A stretch of DNA of 64,000 bases from assembly GCA_016713525.1 (NCBI GenBank), contig JADJOZ010000022.1:62001-126000 (forward strand). Reading direction: 5' to 3'. Positions 58,410 to 64,000 of this stretch are shown here, in pieces. The notes below the pieces were generated by a model. The model had not been told where the DNA came from and ran no database searches. It saw nothing but the letters and a program-made list of their open reading frames with translations. Each line of letters starts with the position of its first letter. Position 1 is the stretch's first letter. A program made the position numbers and the translations under genes. The DNA is from Bacteroidota bacterium (GTDB taxonomy: Bacteria; Bacteroidota; Bacteroidia; AKYH767-A; OLB10).

Positions 58410-58730
58410 GATTTTTGGATTCTGCTCAGAAGAAAATTTCGTTATGATGATAAATTATAGATTATAAATGTAAGGATGAATGCTGTGCAGAATCAATTTG
58501 TGTGCTCGACTAAAATGCCATTATTCAATTTTCAATTCTTGTTACTCAATTTTCAATAAAAGCATTTTGAGAACCTTCACCTTTTGCAGCAACAAAATAA
58601 ATCACAATTGAAAAACGCAAACTTAAAATCCAGCTCCTAAACGCTTTACTGATAACTGATCACTGATCACCCATCAACTGCACTCATGGCAGCGCATTCA
58701 ACCCTTCGACTACGCTCAATGCAAATCATC

Positions 58731-58826
58731 AGCACATTAGCACATCAGCACATCAGCACATCAGCACATCAGCACATTAGCACATCAGCAACTCAGCACA
58801 TTAGCGCATTAGCACATCAGCACATA
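58731..58826. repeat. Octanucleotide tandem repeat AGCACAT(C/T) x12
   Basis: Twelve consecutive 8-bp units, mostly AGCACATC with AGCACATT, AGCGCATT, AGCAACTC and AGCACATA variants. It ends at the terminator of the minus-strand gene. The frame through it (His/Ile/Ser/Ala repeats) is a by-product of the repeat. Confidence 0.92.
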
Positions 58827-58859
58827 AAAAAACCGCAGTGGGAACACTGCGGTTTTTTT
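58825..58859. terminator. Bidirectional terminator downstream of the metal-binding lipoprotein
   Basis: Perfect 15-bp stem, ACCGCAGTG - GGAA - CACTGCGGT flanked by A- and T-runs on both sides; 18 bases beyond the minus-strand stop at 58877. Confidence 0.92.
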
Positions 58860-58876
58860 ATGACAAATTTAAATTC

Positions 58877-59212
58877 TTAGTGATTGTGCCCACTATGATC
58901 ATCATGGCTTTCCTCTCCGGTAGTAGTTGCTGCTACAGAATCAGTTGTTACTGTTCCTGAATCAGCTACTGCTGTTGTTGTGCCTGCATAATTCGGATTG
59001 CTCACAAGATCCATTCCGCATACAACACATTTTCCAGGTGCATCACTTGCGCTGTTTTCGCAATTCATCGGACAAACATAAGCGTGCGTAGTGTTAATTG
59101 CTACCACCGCTTCCGGTTGAGTTGCAGCTTCTTTATTTTCGCTGCTTCCGCAAGATGCAAAACCGATTCCAACTGAAATCAGTAATGCCATCAGTAAATT
59201 TGATTTTTTCAT
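58877..59212 (-). CDS. Heavy-metal-binding-domain lipoprotein
   Basis: 111 residues. Lipoprotein signal with FASC (Cys21); central domain AYVCPMNCENSASDAPGKC and CVVCGMDLV, the pattern of the heavy-metal-binding domain YxCPMHP...PGKCPxCGM; C-terminal tail with ESHDDHSGHNH, a His/Asp metal-chelating cluster. The usual His after CPM is Asn here (CPMN), a variant common in small Bacteroidota lipoproteins as far as I recall. Probably a periplasmic or surface copper/zinc-binding protein. It follows icmF by 59 bases on the same strand. Confidence 0.82.
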   Translation of the reverse strand: MKKSNLLMALLISVGIGFASCGSSENKEAATQPEAVVAINTTHAYVCPMNCENSASDAPGKCVVCGMDLVSNPNYAGTTTAVADSGTVTTDSVAATTTGEESHDDHSGHNH

Positions 59213-59271
59213 TGGCTGTTTTTAAGTTTAATTATTTATTGGTTAGTTTCTTTAGTGATTGAATACTTAAC

Positions 59272-62200
59272 TTACATGTTTCTTCGGTATTGTCCGCCTA
59301 CCTCAAATAAAGCTCCTGTAATTTGTCCAAGTGAACAGTATTTCGATACCTCCATAATGTGCTCAAACATATTCTCATTATGAATAGCCGCCAGTTGTAA
59401 ATCATGCAACAGTTTTTCACTGGTCGATGCATTTCGCTTATGTAAATTCGTCAGCGTTTCAATTTGCTGCATCTTTTCTTCTTCGGTTGCCCTGATTACC
59501 TCCATTGGAATCACTGTAGGCGATCCTTTCGATGATAAGAAGGTATTCACACCTATGATCGGTAATTCTCCGGTATGCTTCAGCGTTTCGTAATAAAGTG
59601 ACTCTTCCTGAATTTTACCACGCTGATACATCGTTTCCATTGATCCCAATACACCACCGCGTTCTGTTATGCGATCGAATTCACTCAGCACTGCTTCTTC
59701 AACAAGATCTGTTAATTCTTCAATAATAAAGGATCCTTGATTCGGATTTTCATTCTTGGCTAGACCCAACTCGCGGTTTATGATCAGCTGAATTGCCATC
59801 GCTCTTCGCACACTCTCTTCTGTAGGAGTGGTTATCGCTTCATCATAAGCGTTTGTATGCAACGAATTGCAGTTATCATAAATTGCATACAATGCCTGCA
59901 GCGTTGTTCTTATATCATTGAAGTCAATCTCCTGTGCATGCAACGATCGTCCCGATGTTTGAATATGATATTTCAGCATCTGAGATCGCTCATTTGCCTT
60001 GTATTTTATTTTCATCGCCTTGGCCCAAATCTTCCGCGCCACGCGACCAATTACTGAATATTCAGGATCAACTCCATTCGAAAAGAAGAATGATAAATTT
60101 GGTGCAAAAGAATTTACATCCATCCCGCGACTCACATAATATTCTACGTAAGTAAAGCCATTTGCAAGAGTGAATGCTAATTGTGTGATCGGATTAGCAC
60201 CTGCCTCAGCAATATGATATCCTGATATAGATACCGAATAAAAATTGCGGATGTTGGTATCTATGAAATATTGCTGCATATCTCCCATCAACCGCAAGCG
60301 AAAATTCCGTCGAGAAGATACATGTGTTTTGTGCTTGATCTTCTTTTAAGATATCGGCCTGTACCGTTCCCCTGACATTCGCCAAAGTGTCTTTTTTAAT
60401 CTTGTTGTAAATATCTGCTGGCAATACCTGGTCACCAGTGATACCCAGCAACATTAATCCCAAACCGTTATTTCCCTCTGGAATTGGATAATTATATTTC
60501 GGTGCAGCAACTCCTTTGCGGGATGCATGTATTGCAGCAACTTTTTTATTGACCTCTTCTGTGAGTCCGTTTTGCTGAATGTAAAGTTCACATTGCTGAT
60601 CAATAGCTGCATTCATAAAATAGGCTGCTATGATGGATGCAGGACCATTTATAGTCATGGAAACTGATGTCGCAGGATCACACAAATTGAATCCTGAATA
60701 CAGTTTCTTGGCATCATCCAAACAACAAACCGAAACGCCGGCATTTCCTATTTTACCGTAAATATCGGGACGATGATCGGGATCTTGCCCATACAAGGTT
60801 ACCGAATCGAATGCAGTAGATAAACGCTTCGCAGGCATGCCCAGCGAAACATAATGGAAACGCTTGTTGGTGCGCTCCGGACAGCCTTCACCCGCAAACA
60901 TTCGGGTTGGATCTTCATTCTCTCTTTTAAAACGGAACACTCCCGCTGTAAACGGAAATTCACCGGGCACATTTTCCTGCAAAAGCCATCTCAGTAAATC
61001 ACCCCAGGCTTTGTATTTTGGAAAAGATACTTTCGGAATACGTTGTCTCGATAATGACTCCGAATAAGTTTGAATTTTAAGAATTTTTTCACGTACTTTG
61101 AATTCATAAAAATCAGCTTTGTATTGCTCAACTTTTTAATGGAAGTTGCTCCAGCATCAAACGATTGGTGCCATCTAATTTCAACTCCAGTTCCGTATAT
61201 CTTTTTCTAATGCATTTAAAATATCCTGACTAACACCTTCGCTTTCTTTTAAAGATGCAATGGAAGTTTTTAATGCATATAATTTTTGTGCTGTTTCAGA
61301 TTGTTCATTCACCCAATTATCATACGAACGATTATTCTCAGAAATCTCACTTAGATAACGGGTACGATTTGGTGGAATAATATAAATTTTTTCACTTGCT
61401 TCATCAGTTACCTGATAAGTAGATTTTAAATCGACACCGGTTTTTTCTGCAATGGTATTCATGACCACCCGGTACAACCTGTTCATTCCGGGATCATTAA
61501 ATTGCGATGCAATTGTTCCGAAAACCGGCAATTCCTCATCGGGTGTTTCCATAGCTGATGATTACGTTTGTATTGTTTACGTACATCACGAATAGCATCC
61601 ATTGCACCACGCTTATCGAATTTATTCAGCGCAATGATGTCGGCAAAATCCAACATGTCAATTTTCTCAAGCTGAGTAGCTGCACCATACTCGGGTGTCA
61701 TTACATACAGCGAAACATTGCTATGATCGGTAATTTCTGTATCCGATTGTCCGATACCGGATGTTTCAAGAATTATTAAATCATATCCTGCAGCTTTAAC
61801 AATATCAACTGCTTCCTGCACATGTTTTGAAAGTGCAAGATTGCTTTGACGGGTTGCCAGCGAACGCATATAAACTCTTGGATTTCGAATAGCATTCATT
61901 CGTACCCGATCTCCCAGCAATGCTCCTCCTGTTTTTCTTTTCGATGGATCAACAGAAATGATTGCAATGGTTTTATCTTTAAACTCTATTAAAAAACGAC
62001 GTACCAATTCATCTACTAACGACGATTTTCCAGCGCCTCCTGTACCTGTTATTCCTAATACAGGTGAGGTTTGTTTGGTTGCAGCATCATGAATTTGCTT
62101 ATGAAATTTGATAAACTCTCCGGGATTATTTTCAGCAGCTGAAATTAATCGGGCAATCGCCTTGGTGTCTTTAGAATAAAGTTTTTCTGCTTCACCATTC

Positions 62201-62649
62201 AAATTAATTCCGGTTGCAAAATCCGATTGCTCCAGCATATCATTTATCATCCCTTGCAATCCCATTCTTCTGCCATCATCCGGAGAATAAATTCGTGCTA
62301 TTCCATAAGCATGCAACGATTCAATTTCTTTAGGAAGTATAACTCCACCACCGCCACCAAAAATCCGGATATGTGAACAACCGCGTTCTTTAAGCAAATC
62401 GTACATGTACTTAAAATACTCAACGTGTCCACCCTGATAACTCGTAAGCGCAATAGCATTGGCATCTTCCTGAATTGCGCACTCTACAACTTCTAATGCA
62501 CTCCTGTCGTGGCCGAGATGAATAACCTCAGCACCACTGGCCTGAATAATTCTACGCATGATATTAATGGAAGCATCATGACCATCAAAAAGACTGGCAG
62601 CGGTAACTACTCTGATCTTGTTCTTGGGAGTGTATTTTTCTGTTTGCAT
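59272..62649 (-). CDS. icmF: Fused acyl-CoA mutase IcmF-type (B12 + G-protein + mutase domains; four one-base frameshifts)
   Basis: About 1125 residues when repaired. Residues 1-140: B12-binding domain (SLFDGHDASINIMRRI). Residues ~195-400: MeaI-type G domain with P-loop GITGTGGAGKSS (199-210) and NKFD (342-345). Then a linker and the mutase substrate domain (YTAGVF-type PFTAGVFRFKRENEDPTRMFAGEG; SVSISGYHIAEAGANPI). The fused order matches isobutyryl-CoA mutase IcmF rather than methylmalonyl-CoA mutase, though substrate is not proven. Breaks lie near 61554 (GG, should be GGG), 61195 (GG/GGG), 61130 (A5/A4) and 60310 (T4/T3); each one-base repair restores the family sequence. Confidence 0.9.
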
Positions 62650-62803
62650 ATAGGCTCAATTCTGGCTCAAATTTAGCAAAAATATAGGCAGGCTTAAAAT
62701 CATTGTTAAGTAGTTGTTTATCAATTAAATAAATCCATGTAAGCTTTTTTATTTTTGCTGTTGCAGATGATAAACCAATCAGGATTATTTATGTTTGCCG
62801 GAT

Positions 62804-63571
62804 ATGTTTTTTATTCTGTCTAAAATTCTTGAGTTTCTGCTGCTGCCCCTGACATGGATCTTAGGGCTTTTGATAATATCATTTTGCGTTAAAAAGGAGC
62901 ATCTGCGTCGTAAATTGATGGCTTTGGCCATTGGAATCGCCCTGTTTTTCACAAATCCGTTTATCGTGAGCCGAACCCTTAATTGGTGGGAAACCGACCC
63001 TTTTAACAGCGCAATTATTACCCAACCGTATGATGTTGCCATAGTTTTAGGGGGAAGTCTCCGCTATTTCGACGACCACACACAGCGCCCGGTGTATAGT
63101 ATGAGTGTCGACAGACTCTTACAGGGAATTGCTCTTTACAAGCAAGGGAAAGTCCGCAAAATCCTTCTTTCCGGTGGGTCCGGGATGGTATTTTCACCTG
63201 ATGAAAAGGAATCGGTGGTACTCGAAAAAGTATTGCTGCAATCAGGTATTCCGGCAGCCGATATCCTCATCGAAAATGAGTCACGAAACACCTATGAAAA
63301 TGCAGTCAATTCAGCTAAGATGTTGAATGCCAGTCATTCAAATGGAAGGTTTTTGCTGGTAACCTCAGCTTTTCACATGCGGCGTTCATTGGCTTGTTTT
63401 CAGAAAACGGGACTTCAAATTGATGCCTTTCCGGTTGATGAAAAGGCAGGTATCAGACCACTAACACCCGATAATACCATTGTTCCCGATGCACAATGTC
63501 TGGTGAACTGGGATATGCTTTTTCACGAATGGTTTGGTATGATTACCTACAAACTGGCCGGGTATATTTAA
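62804..63571 (+). CDS. YdcF/ElyC-family (DUF218) membrane protein
   Basis: 255 residues from ATG 62804 (a TTG three codons upstream is possible). Two N-terminal membrane helices (LEFLLLPLTWILGLLIISF; LMALAIGIALFFTNPFIV), then the DUF218 domain: YDVAIVLGGS, RLLQGIALYKQGKVRKILLSGG, ENESRNTYENA and LLVTSAFHMRRSLACF. E. coli members ElyC/YdcF affect envelope and lipid-carrier metabolism; exact activity unknown. It is divergent from icmF; a TATTTTTG -7-like element lies at 62750-62757 without a good -33 box. Confidence 0.85.
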   Translation: MFFILSKILEFLLLPLTWILGLLIISFCVKKEHLRRKLMALAIGIALFFTNPFIVSRTLNWWETDPFNSAIITQPYDVAIVLGGSLRYFDDHTQRPVYSMSVDRLLQGIALYKQGKVRKILLSGGSGMVFSPDEKESVVLEKVLLQSGIPAADILIENESRNTYENAVNSAKMLNASHSNGRFLLVTSAFHMRRSLACFQKTGLQIDAFPVDEKAGIRPLTPDNTIVPDAQCLVNWDMLFHEWFGMITYKLAGYI

Positions 63572-63621
63572 CCGTTAATTTACTTTCTTTGCATAATATT
63601 ATAAATCTAAATCCTATAATC

Positions 63622-64000
63622 GTGAAGCAACTCTCTCTGGTTTTAAATGCTGTATTGTTAATCGCAGTAGCCTTTCTTTATTATAAAGTTTATTCAGGTT
63701 CACAACCGGTTGCTGCGCCTGCTATTTCAGGTTCAGGAATGCCTGCAAATGGAATAGTTTACATCAATTCAGATTCACTGTTAAAAGGCTATAACTATTT
63801 TAATGAATTGAAAGAAACATTCGATAAGCGCCAGGACAGCATCGAAAATTTTCTGACCACTAATGCCCGTTCTCTCGAGAAAGAAGTGCAAAACTATCAG
63901 AATCGCGCTGCGGGTATGTCACCGGAAGCACGCGCTGCAGAAGAAGAAAAATTAATGGGCAAACAACAAAATTTATTGCAGTTAAAAGAAAGCCTCATCG
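63622..64000 (+). CDS. OmpH/Skp-family periplasmic chaperone (partial, C-terminus off window)
   Basis: Starts at GTG 63622 (no ATG fits) and is open to the window end, 126 residues. Membrane anchor or uncleaved signal KQLSLVLNAVLLIAVAFLYY, a flexible region, then the OmpH block IVYINSDSLLKGYNYFNEL and a long coiled coil (TNARSLEKEVQNYQNRAAG). Skp-type proteins hold unfolded outer-membrane proteins in the periplasm. It lies 50 bases after the YdcF-type gene on the same strand. Confidence 0.85.
   Translation, partial: MKQLSLVLNAVLLIAVAFLYYKVYSGSQPVAAPAISGSGMPANGIVYINSDSLLKGYNYFNELKETFDKRQDSIENFLTTNARSLEKEVQNYQNRAAGMSPEARAAEEEKLMGKQQNLLQLKESLI

Noticed and set aside
58686..58880. 64-aa plus-strand ORF rich in His-Ile-Ser-Thr-Ser-Ala-His-Gln
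   Set aside because: It is the translation of the 8-bp tandem repeat and runs through a terminator; no gene-like features.
1..64000. tRNA, rRNA or riboswitch genes
   Set aside because: Checked the gene-free gaps; found no cloverleaf-like or known riboswitch motif by eye. Small RNAs cannot be excluded.

Overview
The window reads as a chromosomal segment of a Bacteroidota bacterium (Sphingobacteriales/Chitinophagales-like; finer placement is not possible by eye). Supporting this are a complete type IX secretion / gliding core (porP-gldK-gldL-gldM-gldN), giant SprB-repeat surface proteins with gliding-type C-terminal sorting domains, PorP/SprF outer-membrane proteins, a Bacteroidota-style division cluster, promoters of the TTTG-N19-21-TAnnTTTG type, A-rich translation starts without clear Shine-Dalgarno sites, and MurE with the meso-DAP motif.

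Layout. 1-536: partial acyltransferase on the minus strand. 841-17007: dcw cluster on the plus strand (mraZ, rsmH, ftsL, ftsI, murE, mraY, murD, ftsW, murG, murC, ftsQ, ftsA, ftsZ, yqeY), closed by a strong terminator. 17246-41383: two tandem adhesin/SprF cassettes. The first is a 1406-aa protein with ten diverged SprB-like repeats plus a PorP/SprF. The second is a 5698-aa protein with 64 highly similar ~77-aa repeats plus a nearly identical PorP/SprF. A small inverted secreted-protein gene lies between them. 41692-48508: minus-strand genes miaB, a sigma-54 activator, lptE, a TPR-type protein, secG, groS and groL. 48670-58328: topA, a shortened arginase/formimidoylglutamase-family gene, then porP-gldKLMN. 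58380-58876: a gene-free stretch with simple tandem repeats. 58877-62649: a heavy-metal-binding lipoprotein and a fused acyl-CoA mutase (IcmF-type) on the minus strand. 62804-64000: a YdcF-family protein and a partial OmpH/Skp protein.

How the parts fit. The T9SS core (GldKLMN plus PorP) would export the two giant type-B CTD proteins, and the PorP/SprF protein encoded directly after each adhesin is the likely partner for its export or surface anchoring. The large array has a clear higher-order structure: a marker repeat recurs every six units (about 1386 bp), and one six-unit block is duplicated almost exactly. It looks like a satellite-like protein array evolving by unequal crossover.

Data quality. 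At least nine genes (ftsI, murD, murG, ftsZ, porP copy 2, gldN, the TPR-type gene, icmF four times, probably secG) carry one-base indels, nearly all at homopolymers. Many of these genes are normally essential, so most are probably sequencing errors. Two larger losses, in ftsW (catalytic loop) and in the arginase-family gene, need read-level checking. Coordinates of frameshifted genes span the repaired gene. Simple intergenic tandem repeats (7-, 8- and ~14-bp units) are a recurring feature of this genome.
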